A DNA stretch of 64,000 nucleotides from Epibacterium ulvae. Lineage in GTDB: Bacteria; Pseudomonadota; Alphaproteobacteria; Rhodobacterales; Rhodobacteraceae. A program made the translations under genes and the position numbers. The notes below the pieces were generated by a model, which was not told the DNA's origin, ran no database searches, and saw only the letters and a list, made by a program, of their open reading frames with translations. The stretch is from NCBI RefSeq assembly GCF_018678075.1, contig NZ_JAHHIR010000062.1, positions 1 to 64,000 on the forward strand, given 5' to 3'. This document shows, piece by piece, positions 55,759 to 64,000 of this stretch (position 1 is the first letter of the stretch; each line of letters opens with the position of its first letter).

Positions 55759-56733
55759 ATGTTTATGATTGCCGGTGTTATGACACTTATCGCCGCCAGC
55801 GGTCTGCTGATGATCGACGGCTCCGACAATGATGACCACCCCGACAATTCTGACACAGACGATGCTTTCGCATTCGACGATGGATCTGACCCGTCTTCAG
55901 ACGAGGATATTATGTCACTGGACGTGCTGCTTGGCAGTGCAGAGGCCGATACGATTTCTGGTAGCGACGGCGATGAACAGATCGAAGGTCTGGCAGGCGC
56001 GGATCAGATCAACGGTGGTTCCGGCGAAGACACGGTTTTGGGCGGCGCGGGCAATGATGCGCTGTTTGGGGCCGAGGATGACGATACGCTCAACGGTGGG
56101 GACGGTTTCGACCTTTTGCACGGAGAAGAGGGTGACGACCTGCTGGAAGGGGGCGCCGATGATGACCAGCTGTTTGGACATTACGGTGCGGACACTTTGG
56201 ATGGCGGAGAGGGTGATGACACCGTCCATGGTGGTCAGGACGGCGATGTTCTGTCCGGAGATGCGGGCGATGATGCGCTACATGGCAATGATGGTGCCGA
56301 CTCGCTGGAAGGTGGAGACGGCGAAGACACGCTGTTTGGTGGCTATGGCAATGATCTGTTGCTGGGTGATGGCGACGCGTTGCGCGACTACTTGAATGGC
56401 GGCGCTGGGGACGACACGATCTTTGCGGGTGCCGATGATATTGTTACTGGGGGCACAGGCGCGGATGAAATCACCGCCAGCCAGGCCGATGACGGTTTCG
56501 CGATAGAAATCATGGATTTTGAGACCGGAGAAGATGAGCTGGTCATTCCTTGGGAATTTGATCCAGAAGCCCCGCCTGAAATCGCGATACATGAACCAAG
56601 CGAAGCCTCCGACAACATTGAAGTTCATGTAGACGGACAGTTGGTGGCCAGCCTCACGGCCGAATCCGAAATCCAGATGAGCGACATTTTCTTACATATG
56701 ATTGTCACCGGGGATGAGCCATCGGTCCAATAA
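55759..56733 (+). CDS. RTX-type calcium-binding repeat protein with N-terminal anchor
   Basis: The 324-residue, very acidic protein has one hydrophobic N-terminal segment (about residues 3-17) and an Asp-rich linker. About 15-20 RTX nonapeptide units (GGxGxDxLx type) run between about residues 55 and 240 and would bind Ca2+ in a parallel beta roll. A C-terminal domain with FETGEDELVIPWEFD follows. No enzyme domain is seen, so it could be an adhesin, matrix protein or scaffold. The start at 55759 has GGAG upstream. It lies inside the truB-rpsO interval. Confidence 0.88.
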   Translation: MFMIAGVMTLIAASGLLMIDGSDNDDHPDNSDTDDAFAFDDGSDPSSDEDIMSLDVLLGSAEADTISGSDGDEQIEGLAGADQINGGSGEDTVLGGAGNDALFGAEDDDTLNGGDGFDLLHGEEGDDLLEGGADDDQLFGHYGADTLDGGEGDDTVHGGQDGDVLSGDAGDDALHGNDGADSLEGGDGEDTLFGGYGNDLLLGDGDALRDYLNGGAGDDTIFAGADDIVTGGTGADEITASQADDGFAIEIMDFETGEDELVIPWEFDPEAPPEIAIHEPSEASDNIEVHVDGQLVASLTAESEIQMSDIFLHMIVTGDEPSVQ

Positions 56734-56768
56734 GCCCGCAGGTCAGCGGAAAGCGCCCAAGTTTGCCT

Positions 56769-56797
56769 TTGCCAAAGTCCAAAATTCAGACTATACG
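56769..56797 (+). promoter_or_regulatory. Sigma-70-like promoter of rpsO
   Basis: TTGCCA (56769-56774) and TATACG (56792-56797) are separated by exactly 17 bp, about 110 bases before the rpsO ATG. The leader of about 100 nt would leave space for S15 autoregulation. Confidence 0.6.
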
Positions 56798-56907
56798 CGC
56801 CCATCTGCAGGGATTCTCATGAAGTCTTGCGGATTTCTCCACGGGCCTGAGCTGGACGACATCCCGGCCTGCGCCATTCACCTTTAACCTTATTTAAGGA
56901 GACCCCG

Positions 56908-57177
56908 ATGTCGATTACTGCTGAAGAAAAAGCACGCCTGATGAAAGAATTCGCAATCAAAGAAGGTGACACCGGTTCGCCTGAAGTACAGGTTGCGATC
57001 CTGACCTCGCGTATCAACACGCTGACCGAGCACTTCAAAACCCACAAAAAAGACAACCATGGTCGTCGTGGCCTTTTGAAGATGGTTGCTCTGCGTCGTA
57101 AGCTGCTGGACTACACCAAAGGCAAAGACGTGGCCCGTTACCAGGACCTGATCCAACGCCTTGGCATCCGCCGCTAA
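56908..57177 (+). CDS. rpsO: 30S ribosomal protein S15
   Basis: The 89-residue protein is standard S15: [16 protein letters not shown] at the start, [17 protein letters not shown] in the middle and [19 protein letters not shown], the 16S rRNA binding helix. Strong AAGGAGACCCCG precedes the ATG. A terminator follows, so pnp, about 2 kb further on, must have its own promoter. Confidence 0.97.
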   Translation: MSITAEEKARLMKEFAIKEGDTGSPEVQVAILTSRINTLTEHFKTHKKDNHGRRGLLKMVALRRKLLDYTKGKDVARYQDLIQRLGIRR

Positions 57178-57197
57178 GAATTCTCGACCCCGGTCGA

Positions 57198-57229
57198 TCA
57201 ACCGCGTCCCTTTGGGGCGCGGTTTTTTT
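57198..57229 (+). terminator. Intrinsic terminator of rpsO
   Basis: AACCGCGTCCC (57200-57210) pairs with GGGGCGCGGTT (57214-57224, one G-U pair), and six T residues follow. Confidence 0.85.
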
Positions 57230-57353
57230 GTGCCCGAACGTTTGAATGGTGCACCTGGTCTTGTGCATTTCGTGATACGATATAACATGACACTTTATAC
57301 AGAGCGCTGACATCCCATTGGGCCCGCGCCGACCACAACGACGTTTGCAGCAG

Positions 57354-57626
57354 ATGAATGAAACACAGAGACAAAGTCGCTCGAACCGCGGCGATACCGG
57401 ATTGCGCAGCCGTGTACGGCGAGGCGATCCAATGGAGGCATTTGACCGGCTCCCCCCAGACCTGCGCCGCTGGATGACCGGTGCCAACCTGCCCTGGTCG
57501 CCCAAATCCTGTGAACGTATCTGGCGCAAGGCCAAGTCGCGCGGCCTGTCGGTCAACGAGCGATTGCGACTGTTGGACAAGGTCGAAGCCTCGACATTGA
57601 ACAAGGTTGAAAAGACCCCGCGCTGA
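57354..57626 (+). CDS. DUF6525-like small basic protein
   Basis: The roughly 90-residue basic protein has the core FDRLPPDLRRWMTGANLPWS (about residues 29-48) and a C-terminal helical part with RLLDKVEASTL. I recognise it as the DUF6525 family of Rhodobacteraceae, which has no known function. The start is uncertain: an upstream in-frame start at 57318 exists and neither has a good ribosome-binding site. It lies alone between rpsO and the SRPBCC-ECF pair. Confidence 0.7.
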   Translation: MNETQRQSRSNRGDTGLRSRVRRGDPMEAFDRLPPDLRRWMTGANLPWSPKSCERIWRKAKSRGLSVNERLRLLDKVEASTLNKVEKTPR

Positions 57627-57752
57627 CGCCCGCCCCCCCCAAAAACCGCGGGTTCGAAAAAAACTTCAGAACCTCTGTCACAGTCGCTGCGGTCGCCGCC
57701 TCTTTATCTATATACCGTCGGAAAACCGGCGGATTTGATAAGGAGATATCTC

Positions 57753-58154
57753 ATGAAGACCTTTGACGTTCAGTCCATCGGCATCAACAAATCTGCAGCC
57801 GAAGTCTATGAATTTCTGGCGCAACCGCAAAACCTGACCAAATGGACCAATGCGTTTGAACGCGCAGATGCTGAAACGGCCGACCTGGTGACTCCAAACG
57901 GTGCAGTCCCGATCAAATTGAACACTGTGGCCAATACCGCAGCGGGATCCGTTGATTGGTATATGACTTTCCCCGACGGATCCGTTGGCACGGCCTTTTC
58001 TCGTGTGACACCGGATGGTGACGACAAATCCATCTATTCTTTTGTTTTGATGGCGCCGCCTGTGCCTTTGGAAGCGCTGGAAGGTGCGTTACAAGCGCAA
58101 ATGGGGATTCTCGCACAAGAGCTGGTTGAATTGAAAACAATGATGGAAGCATGA
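57753..58154 (+). CDS. SRPBCC-fold (START-like) protein coupled to an ECF sigma factor
   Basis: The 133-residue protein has a START/polyketide-cyclase-like fold signature: an N-terminal strand, INKSAAEVYEFLAQPQNLTKWTNAF (about residues 9-33), alternating strands, and a long C-terminal helix. This fold makes a ligand-binding cavity; no catalytic residues are assigned. Excellent AAGGAGATATCTC precedes the ATG. It overlaps the sigma gene by four bases (ATGA), so the two are made together. It may sense a hydrophobic ligand for the sigma factor; this is inference. Confidence 0.85.
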   Translation: MKTFDVQSIGINKSAAEVYEFLAQPQNLTKWTNAFERADAETADLVTPNGAVPIKLNTVANTAAGSVDWYMTFPDGSVGTAFSRVTPDGDDKSIYSFVLMAPPVPLEALEGALQAQMGILAQELVELKTMMEA

Positions 58155-58996
58155 TCGTATTCTACGGGGAACAAATCGAGGCGGCGCGACAGGGGAACCG
58201 CGCCGCCCTTGATGCGATTGTACGCGCGGCCGAAAGGCCCGTGTACAATCTCGCGCTGCGCATGCTGGCCAACCGCGCCGATGCCGAAGATGCAACCCAA
58301 GAGATCCTGATCAAGATCGTGACCCATATCGGCACCCTGCGCGACGTCAATGCCGCCGGTGCCTGGGCGATGCAGATTGCCTGCCGCGATCTGGTAAACC
58401 GCCGTAAACGCGGGCGGGTTGAAGCCATGCGCCTGACTTTTGAAGGGTTTGCGGCGGATCTCGACACCGGGCGACGCGACCTGGCTGAGGGGGCGATGAC
58501 CGACGCCGAAACAACGCTTGCGCTGGAAGAAGTCAAAGTCGGTTGCACCCTGGCGATGCTGACCTGCCTGAACCGACCCGCACGCATGGCCTATGTCCTG
58601 GGTGAGATTTTTGAGCTGACCGATAAAGAGGCCGCCAATGCCTTGGAGATTACGCCCACAGCTTTTCGCCAGCGGCTAACCCGCGCGCGCAAAGCGGTCA
58701 CCAGCTTTGTGACCAAGACATGCGGTGTGGTGTCTGAGAAAAACCCCTGTCGATGCGTCACACGGATTGCGCCCGCTTTAGAGCAGAAACGGATCGCCAA
58801 AGGCGCGTCCCAATTCGATCTGGATCAGATACCCACGCGAACCCCGAACCAGGTCTCGGCACTTGTCCGCTCATTAGAAGACGGGCGCGCGGCGGCGGCG
58901 TTGATGCGGTCCAATCCGGACTTTCCATCGCAAATGAGCGATATGATCCTGCCTCTGCTCGATGTCCAACCGGATGTCGGTGATCCCGTGCAATAG
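58151..58996 (+). CDS. ECF sigma-70 factor with C-terminal Cys-containing extension
   Basis: The 281-residue protein has sigma region 2 (about residues 10-75, including DAEDATQEILIKI) and region 4 (about 130-185, ending TPTAFRQRLTRARKAV). Beyond the usual end at about 190 there is an 85-90 residue extension with an NPCRC motif and a helical remainder. No anti-sigma factor gene is adjacent. Built-in C-terminal domains regulate some other ECF groups. The Cys pair could be redox- or metal-sensitive, which is speculation. It is coupled to the SRPBCC gene. Confidence 0.9.
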   Translation: MIVFYGEQIEAARQGNRAALDAIVRAAERPVYNLALRMLANRADAEDATQEILIKIVTHIGTLRDVNAAGAWAMQIACRDLVNRRKRGRVEAMRLTFEGFAADLDTGRRDLAEGAMTDAETTLALEEVKVGCTLAMLTCLNRPARMAYVLGEIFELTDKEAANALEITPTAFRQRLTRARKAVTSFVTKTCGVVSEKNPCRCVTRIAPALEQKRIAKGASQFDLDQIPTRTPNQVSALVRSLEDGRAAAALMRSNPDFPSQMSDMILPLLDVQPDVGDPVQ

Positions 58997-59042
58997 CAGC
59001 AATAAAACGCTGCTTTGCAAATCATGCAATTTCAGATAAGCA

Positions 59043-59177
59043 CCGGGCATCTGAGACGATGTACCCGGACCCTGGTGCGCGAAAGAAAGATAGATAGGGT
59101 CGGCGGCAATGGGGCCGCTATGACAAATGGAGACCCGGGATACGCCTGGGAGTGCTCCGATTTAGGATACGAAACGT
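59043..59177 (+). promoter_or_regulatory. Structured leader of pnp
   Basis: The 181-base gap before pnp can form several hairpins: CCGGGCATC (59043-59051) with GATGTACCCGG (58-68), GCGGC (59103-59107) with GCCGC (59114-59118), and a CCCGGG...CCTGGG region near 59133-59150. In enterobacteria the pnp leader is cut by RNase III and used for autoregulation. A similar use here is an inference. Confidence 0.4.
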
Positions 59178-61313
59178 ATGTTCGACGTTACCAAAAAATC
59201 GATGCAATGGGGTGAAGAGACACTCACCCTCGAAACCGGCAAAGTGGCCCGTCAAGCGGACGGTACCGTGATTGCCACACTGGGTGAAACCAGTGTTATG
59301 GCGAACGTGACCTTCGCCAAGGCCCAAAAGCCTGGTCAGGATTTCTTTCCTCTGACCGTACACTACCAAGAAAAATACTATGCGGCCGGTAAAGTTCCCG
59401 GTGGTTTCTTCAAGCGCGAAGCGCGCCCAACAGAAAAAGAAACCCTGACCGCGCGTCTGATCGATCGTCCGATCCGCCCGCTGTTCGTCCCCGGCTTCAA
59501 AAACGAAGTTCTGGTGATGTGTACCGTTCTGTCCCACGATCTGGTCAATGACCCCGACATCGTTGCGATGATCGCAGCCTCTGCGGCGCTGACCATCTCG
59601 GGTGCGCCGTTCCGTGGTCCGATCGCTTGTGCGCGCGTTGGCTTTGCCGATGGCGACTATGTGCTGAACCCGACCGTTGACGACATGCAGGACCTGCGCC
59701 TGAACCCAGAACAGCGTCTGGATCTGGTTGTTGCCGGCACCAAAGACGCCGTGATGATGGTGGAATCGGAAGCCTATGAGCTGAGCGAAGAAGAAATGCT
59801 CGGCGCGGTGACCTTTGCCCACGAGCAGTTCCAGCCGGTGATCGACCTGATCATTGATCTGGCCGAAGAATGCGCAAAAGAGCCGTTTGACTTCCAAGCG
59901 CCTGACTATTCGAAACTGTACGAAGTTGTCAAAGCCGCTGGTGAAGAGAAGATGCGTGCCGCTTACGCAATCTCTGACAAGCAAGAGCGTGTTGCAGCCG
60001 TTTCTGCGCTGAAAGACGAAATCATTGCTGGCCTGACCGAAGAGCAGCAAGACGACGCAAACCTCGGCTCTGCTCTGAAGAAGCTGGAATCCGGCGTTCT
60101 GCGCGGTGATGTTGTGAAAAACGGTCGTCGCATCGACGGTCGCGCCCTGGATCAGGTTCGCGCCATCGAGTGTGAAACCGGCCTGCTGCCACGGACCCAC
60201 GGTTCTGCGCTGTTCACCCGTGGTGAGACGCAGGGTCTGGTTGTCACTACTCTGGGCACCGGCGACGATGAGCAATTCATCGACTCCTTGCATGGCAACT
60301 TCAAATCCAACTTCCTGCTGCATTATAACTTCCCTCCCTATTCGGTTGGTGAAGTTGGCCGCGTTGGTTCCCCCGGTCGCCGTGAAATCGGCCACGGCAA
60401 ACTGGCATGGCGCGCGCTGCAGGCTGTTCTGCCCGCACCCACCGACTTCCCTTACACCGTACGTATTGTCTCTGAGATCACCGAATCCAACGGTTCGTCC
60501 TCGATGGCATCCGTCTGCGGTGGCTCCCTGTCCATGATGGACGCGGGCGTTCCGTTGAAAGCACCGGTTGCCGGTGTTGCGATGGGTCTGGTTCTGGAAG
60601 ACGACGGTTCTTATGGCATCCTGACCGACATCCTGGGTGACGAAGACCACCTGGGCGACATGGACTTCAAAGTTGCGGGTACAGCCGAAGGCATCACCTC
60701 GCTGCAGATGGACATCAAGGTCGCCGGTATCACACCGGAAATCATGAAATCCGCCCTGGCCCAAGCCAAGGAAGGCCGTCTGCACATCCTGGGTGAAATG
60801 TCCAAGTCTCTGACCGAAGCGTCCGAGTTCTCGGAGCATGCGCCGCGCATTGAGACCATGCAGGTTCCAACCGACAAGATCCGTGAAGTTATCGGCTCTG
60901 GCGGTAAGGTCATCCGTGAGATCGTGGAAACGTCTGGCGCCAAAGTCGACATCAACGACGACGGCATTATCAAGATCGCATCTGCCAATGGCGAAGCGAT
61001 CAAGAAGGCCTATGACATGATCTATTCGATCGTGGCAGAGCCCGAAGAAGGCAAAGTCTACACCGGTAAAGTTGTCAAAATCGTCGACTTCGGCGCCTTT
61101 GTGAACTTCTTTGGTAAGCGTGACGGCCTGGTCCACGTGTCCCAGATCCTGAACAAACGCCTGAACCATCCTTCTGACGTTCTGAAAGAAGGTCAAGAAG
61201 TTAAGGTGAAGCTGCTGGGCTTTGACGACCGCGGCAAGGTTCGCCTGTCGATGAAGGTTGTTGACCAAGAAACCGGCGAAGAGATCGTTGAGAAGAAAGA
61301 AGACGCAGAGTAA
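59178..61313 (+). CDS. pnp: Polynucleotide phosphorylase
   Basis: The 711-residue 3'-5' phosphorolytic exoribonuclease has two RNase PH domains (about residues 1-235 and 310-540), a KH domain with [10 protein letters not shown] (about 573-582) and a C-terminal S1 domain with [20 protein letters not shown] (about 630-649). It degrades mRNA as part of RNA turnover complexes. AGGATACGAAACGT precedes the ATG. It follows the sigma-factor gene, not rpsO, and is closed by a terminator. Confidence 0.97.
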   Translation: MFDVTKKSMQWGEETLTLETGKVARQADGTVIATLGETSVMANVTFAKAQKPGQDFFPLTVHYQEKYYAAGKVPGGFFKREARPTEKETLTARLIDRPIRPLFVPGFKNEVLVMCTVLSHDLVNDPDIVAMIAASAALTISGAPFRGPIACARVGFADGDYVLNPTVDDMQDLRLNPEQRLDLVVAGTKDAVMMVESEAYELSEEEMLGAVTFAHEQFQPVIDLIIDLAEECAKEPFDFQAPDYSKLYEVVKAAGEEKMRAAYAISDKQERVAAVSALKDEIIAGLTEEQQDDANLGSALKKLESGVLRGDVVKNGRRIDGRALDQVRAIECETGLLPRTHGSALFTRGETQGLVVTTLGTGDDEQFIDSLHGNFKSNFLLHYNFPPYSVGEVGRVGSPGRREIGHGKLAWRALQAVLPAPTDFPYTVRIVSEITESNGSSSMASVCGGSLSMMDAGVPLKAPVAGVAMGLVLEDDGSYGILTDILGDEDHLGDMDFKVAGTAEGITSLQMDIKVAGITPEIMKSALAQAKEGRLHILGEMSKSLTEASEFSEHAPRIETMQVPTDKIREVIGSGGKVIREIVETSGAKVDINDDGIIKIASANGEAIKKAYDMIYSIVAEPEEGKVYTGKVVKIVDFGAFVNFFGKRDGLVHVSQILNKRLNHPSDVLKEGQEVKVKLLGFDDRGKVRLSMKVVDQETGEEIVEKKEDAE

Positions 61314-61346
61314 TTCTGCGGGCTACTTTTAACGTATGAGTAAAAC

Positions 61347-61378
61347 GAAAGCCCTGGCCTTTGGTTGGGGCTTTCTAC
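61347..61378 (+). terminator. Intrinsic terminator of pnp
   Basis: GAAAGCCC (61347-61354) pairs with GGGCTTTC (61368-61375), followed by TACTTC. It falls inside the possible upstream extension of the next open frame, so it favours the later glycosyltransferase start. Confidence 0.75.
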
Positions 61379-61440
61379 TTCACTTCGATTTGAGACCTTC
61401 ACTGCTTCATTTTGCATTGAAGAACGTATCTAGGACAAAG

Positions 61441-63465
61441 ATGATGACGCCCCTGTCTGTTAACGATATCACAATTGTAACCGTGAGCTACAACAGCAGC
61501 CCCATCTTGCCAGACATGCTAAATTCGGTGCCTAAAGATTCGCGTGTTATAGTCGTCAATAATGGTGGAAGTGATACTGGCGCACTAGAGACTCTGTCAG
61601 CCCAGTTTGGCTTTCAGCTCGTAAACAGCGAGAAGAACCTTGGCTTCGGAGGAGGTTGCAACCTTGGGGTCGAGAGCGCAACAAGTGAATTTGTATTACT
61701 TTTGAACCCTGATTCTCAACTTTGCGACGGAACATTAGAAATACTTCTTAGTGCTTCTGCAAAATACGGCACGAATACAGCTTTTGGTCCACGCATTGAA
61801 AGTCCCGACGGTTCAGCCGATTTCAAACGTCGTTCTGTGTTGTTGCCAAAGTCGGACTGGCTCCCACGGGGGTGCCCAAAGGAAGAATGCGAGGTTCCTG
61901 TTCTTACGGGGTCGGCGATTTTCGCACGTCGCAAACTGTTTCACGATATCCCGTTTGACCCTGAAATCTTTATGTACCACGAGGACGACGATTGGTCTTT
62001 AAGTGTGCGTAAGCAGGGGAAGTTAATTTTCATACCCGCTGCAAGAGTGCGCCATCAAGCCGGGCATGCTTCTGGTCGTGATCCTTTAATAACACGTTTC
62101 AAAGCGTTTCAACTGGCACAGTCCAGGATCTATGCCATGGAGAAGCACGAGCGCCCGCATCCGAGGTTACACACGACGCTTAAAGCATTTTTGGGGCTGC
62201 TCTCTCCCGAAAACCTTTTTTCTGCGCGCCGCAGGGCAAAGAGTTTTGGGTTTTATGAAGGCGCGCGTAAATCTGCGAAAAAGTATACAAGCCCTTGGGA
62301 CATGCCCGTTTCCTGGCGAAACATACCGCTTTGGAAATTGAAACGTGAGCTTATTCGTCCGTTCAAGCAACTAAAAGAGTTGGTCCCTCGCAATGCATCC
62401 TATTTTCTCGCTCAGCCATACTACGACTTGGTTCTGGCCCGCCAGAAACAAATTACTGATGGGGATGTGCGATTTGAAAAGAAAGTGGCGATCTATCTGA
62501 TTTTTCCAAAATCTGGATTGCTCGCGTCACATAAGGTCGCGCTGGAGTATCTGAAAAAGGAAGGTTATGCGCCGATCGTCGTTTCAAATGTGGAACTATC
62601 TGATGCCGACCGGCAAACGCTGACCAAACTTTCATACAAAGTCATCGAACGCCCGAATTTCGGTTATGATTTCGGCGGTTACCGAGACGGCGTTTTGTTG
62701 GCAAGAGAGACACTTCCATCAGTAGACAAGCTTGTTATTCTCAATGATTCAAGCTGGTTCCCATTGCCGGGTTCATCGAACTGGCTAAAGGAAGCCGAAG
62801 CCTTGAATTTGGATTTTGTGGGAGCTGCAACAAATTATGGACATCCGCGTGCAACTCCGGAAAGGTATCGATCGTTACGTTGGTCTTACACGAGCTCCCA
62901 TAAGAACTTTCACTACTGCTCCTTTGGGTTGCTGATTTCAGGCAAGATGTTCAAAGACCCGAGATTTCTGAAGTTCTGGAAAAGCTTTCCTTTGACCAAC
63001 GATAAAACCGTAACCGTGCGACGCGGTGAAATTGGATTTACGAAGTGGGTGATTGCCAACGGTTTTTCGCACGGGACAACATTGGAGTTGGCGGAGCTGG
63101 ATAAAAAACTCAGCTCTTTAGATTGCGACGCCTTGCGGGAAGTCGCCCGCAATACGATTATTCCAGCGGCACCGAAGCTCGATGCCTTAAAAAAAGAACT
63201 TTTGGGGAAAAATGCCTCAAAGGACGAGCTCGTAAATCTAGTCCTTACGATCGTTGCTGGACAAGGTGTCAGCTATACCATGACACGCTTTATGCATGAC
63301 GAAAACGGTTTCGCATTTCTCAAAAAATCACCGGTTTGGCTAAGTAAAGAGGCATCGGACCTTACATTACAATTTGCACGCGATCTAGAAGGTCCGTTTT
63401 CTGATGTTATTTTGGAGGAAGCATTAGATCAACGGCGTCAACGTGCATCCGAATTTGACGCTTGA
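61441..63465 (+). CDS. Glycosyltransferase family 2 fused to an RgpF-like domain
   Basis: The 674-residue protein has a rhamnosyltransferase-like GT2 domain (about residues 5-240; VTVSYNSS, the DxD-like LLNPDS and MYHEDDDWSLSVRKQG) and a C-terminal half with NFGYDFGGYRDG and FVGAATNYGHPR resembling RgpF, the rhamnan synthesis protein family. It probably helps build a surface polysaccharide. GC content is visibly lower than the flanks and codon use differs, suggesting horizontal transfer. The start at 61441 has AGGACAAAG upstream; an earlier in-frame start lies within the pnp terminator. No other polysaccharide gene is in the window. Confidence 0.85.
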   Translation: MMTPLSVNDITIVTVSYNSSPILPDMLNSVPKDSRVIVVNNGGSDTGALETLSAQFGFQLVNSEKNLGFGGGCNLGVESATSEFVLLLNPDSQLCDGTLEILLSASAKYGTNTAFGPRIESPDGSADFKRRSVLLPKSDWLPRGCPKEECEVPVLTGSAIFARRKLFHDIPFDPEIFMYHEDDDWSLSVRKQGKLIFIPAARVRHQAGHASGRDPLITRFKAFQLAQSRIYAMEKHERPHPRLHTTLKAFLGLLSPENLFSARRRAKSFGFYEGARKSAKKYTSPWDMPVSWRNIPLWKLKRELIRPFKQLKELVPRNASYFLAQPYYDLVLARQKQITDGDVRFEKKVAIYLIFPKSGLLASHKVALEYLKKEGYAPIVVSNVELSDADRQTLTKLSYKVIERPNFGYDFGGYRDGVLLARETLPSVDKLVILNDSSWFPLPGSSNWLKEAEALNLDFVGAATNYGHPRATPERYRSLRWSYTSSHKNFHYCSFGLLISGKMFKDPRFLKFWKSFPLTNDKTVTVRRGEIGFTKWVIANGFSHGTTLELAELDKKLSSLDCDALREVARNTIIPAAPKLDALKKELLGKNASKDELVNLVLTIVAGQGVSYTMTRFMHDENGFAFLKKSPVWLSKEASDLTLQFARDLEGPFSDVILEEALDQRRQRASEFDA

Positions 63466-63486
63466 TCTGACCAACTATTTATTACC

Positions 63487-63516
63487 TTCTCGCGTGCTCA
63501 GAAAAGCACGCGAGAA
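63487..63516. repeat. Inverted repeat between convergent genes
   Basis: TTCTCGCGTGCT (63487-63498) and AGCACGCGAGAA (63505-63516) are perfect 12-bp arms around CAGAAA. The flanks are A-rich on one side only and no U-tract follows on either strand, so it is only a weak terminator candidate for the convergent glycosyltransferase and peroxiredoxin genes. Confidence 0.6.
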
Positions 63517-63530
63517 AAAAGAAAGTATGT

Positions 63531-64000
63531 TTACTCCGGCGCTTTTGTCTTGCGCAAGTAGGGGAAGATCGTCTCGAACTCGCCGAATTTCTCTTTTGCG
63601 GCTTCGTTTGACACGGTGGGTGGGATGATCACGTCTTCACCTGGGACCCAGTTTGCCGGTGTCGCCACGCCTTTGCCGGACATTTGCAGACCGTCCAGGG
63701 CACGCAGGATTTCCGCAAAGTTTCGGCCAACCGTCATCGGGTAGGTCATCGACAGTTTCAGCTTTTTGTCCGGGCCGATGATAAAGACGGAGCGCACGGT
63801 GGCGCTGTCTGCGGGGGTGCGACCATCGGGCAGATAGGCTTCAGCGGGCAGCATGTCGAAGGCTTTGGAGACTTCAAGACCAGCGTCAGCAACGATCGGG
63901 AAACTAGCGGGCGCTTTGCCGTAGGCTTCGATGTCACCTTTCCATTTGCGGTGGTCTTCTGCGCTGTCGACCGAGACCCCCATCACTTTGGTGCCGCGTT
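63531..64000 (-). CDS. 1-Cys peroxiredoxin (Prx6 type), N-terminal part outside the window
   Basis: Only the C-terminal part is present; the reading frame runs open to the right edge of the window. The visible 150+ residues show the Prx6-type features VSVDSAEDHRKWKGDIEAYG, IGPDKKLKLSMTYPMTVGRNF and the long C-terminal domain beginning GVATPANWVPGEDVIIPP. The catalytic Cys and the start codon lie beyond position 64000. It would reduce hydroperoxides in the cytosol. Stop at 63531. Confidence 0.93.
   Translation of the reverse strand, partial: RGTKVMGVSVDSAEDHRKWKGDIEAYGKAPASFPIVADAGLEVSKAFDMLPAEAYLPDGRTPADSATVRSVFIIGPDKKLKLSMTYPMTVGRNFAEILRALDGLQMSGKGVATPANWVPGEDVIIPPTVSNEAAKEKFGEFETIFPYLRKTKAPE

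Noticed and set aside
57676-57682. TGTCACA upstream of the SRPBCC gene as an ECF41-type -35 element
   Set aside because: No CGTC-type -10 element stands at the proper distance; the nearest CGTC is 33 bases on. The sigma factor also lacks the SnoaL-like extension of ECF41.
59118-61268. 716-residue open frame antisense to pnp
   Set aside because: pnp is certain. The Val/Gln/Phe/Asp-rich antisense protein has no domain.
1-64000. CRISPR arrays, prophage, transposons, rRNA operons
   Set aside because: No regular direct repeats with spacers, transposase, integrase, phage structural genes or rRNA sequence were seen on reading the window.

Overview
The window looks like a chromosomal segment of an alphaproteobacterium of the family Rhodobacteraceae (Roseobacter group). 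This rests on the GC-rich coding sequence (about 60% by eye), on gene families typical of that group (DUF3035 lipoprotein, DUF1674 protein, DUF6525 protein, an alphaproteobacterial 41-residue L36, DinB with an N-terminal zinc ribbon) and on its characteristic gene neighbourhoods. No rRNA, CRISPR array, prophage, transposase or replication origin was seen. One tRNA, tRNA-Val(GAC), is present.

Layout. 1-446 is non-coding and holds a degenerate 21-22 bp tandem repeat. 0.4-7.0 kb carries methionine sulfoxide repair (msrQ/msrP), a membrane-anchored orphan glutamate-synthase-like enzyme, a fasciclin-domain lipoprotein and clpB with a likely heat-shock promoter. 7.2-11.5 kb carries pyrF, a candidate small RNA, a Nudix hydrolase, dinB, an N-formylglutamate amidohydrolase, tRNA-Val and rpmJ. 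11.6-14.4 kb holds a ferric-iron binding protein and its convergent two-domain permease, with no ATPase beside them. 14.6-23.9 kb is a Liv-type ABC uptake operon framed by two different AMP-forming acyl-CoA ligases, so it probably imports an organic acid and activates it to a CoA thioester. Two small membrane-protein genes sit inside that operon, and a hybrid histidine kinase and OmpR-type regulator are divergent from it.

26.7-30.7 kb carries a WGR-domain small protein behind two inverted repeats, then a phosphatase, a glutathione S-transferase and a pair of saccharopine dehydrogenases. 30.7-39.3 kb reads leftward: a SitABCD-type metal importer under paired Fur-family operators, then mutL, rmuC and an adenylate cyclase. 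39.5-42.9 kb is a deoC-aldehyde dehydrogenase pair. 43.0-51.6 kb reads leftward with rsmB, a heparinase II/III-like protein, purH, lspA, a DUF3035 lipoprotein and two M16 peptidases (one catalytic, one without the zinc motif). 51.7-61.3 kb is the conserved rbfA-truB-rpsO-pnp block, opened up by accessory genes including a secreted-type phosphodiester glycosidase, an RTX-repeat protein, and an SRPBCC protein coupled to an ECF sigma factor with no visible anti-sigma factor. The window ends with a low-GC glycosyltransferase/RgpF fusion and the C-terminal part of a 1-Cys peroxiredoxin.

The best candidates for undescribed biology are the SRPBCC-ECF pair, the palindrome-controlled and possibly leaderless WGR gene, the nested palindromes after it, the candidate small RNA after pyrF, and the acid-uptake operon with its embedded membrane proteins. 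All starts were chosen by reading ribosome-binding sites by eye. Functions come from recognisable motifs and family knowledge, not from database searches.
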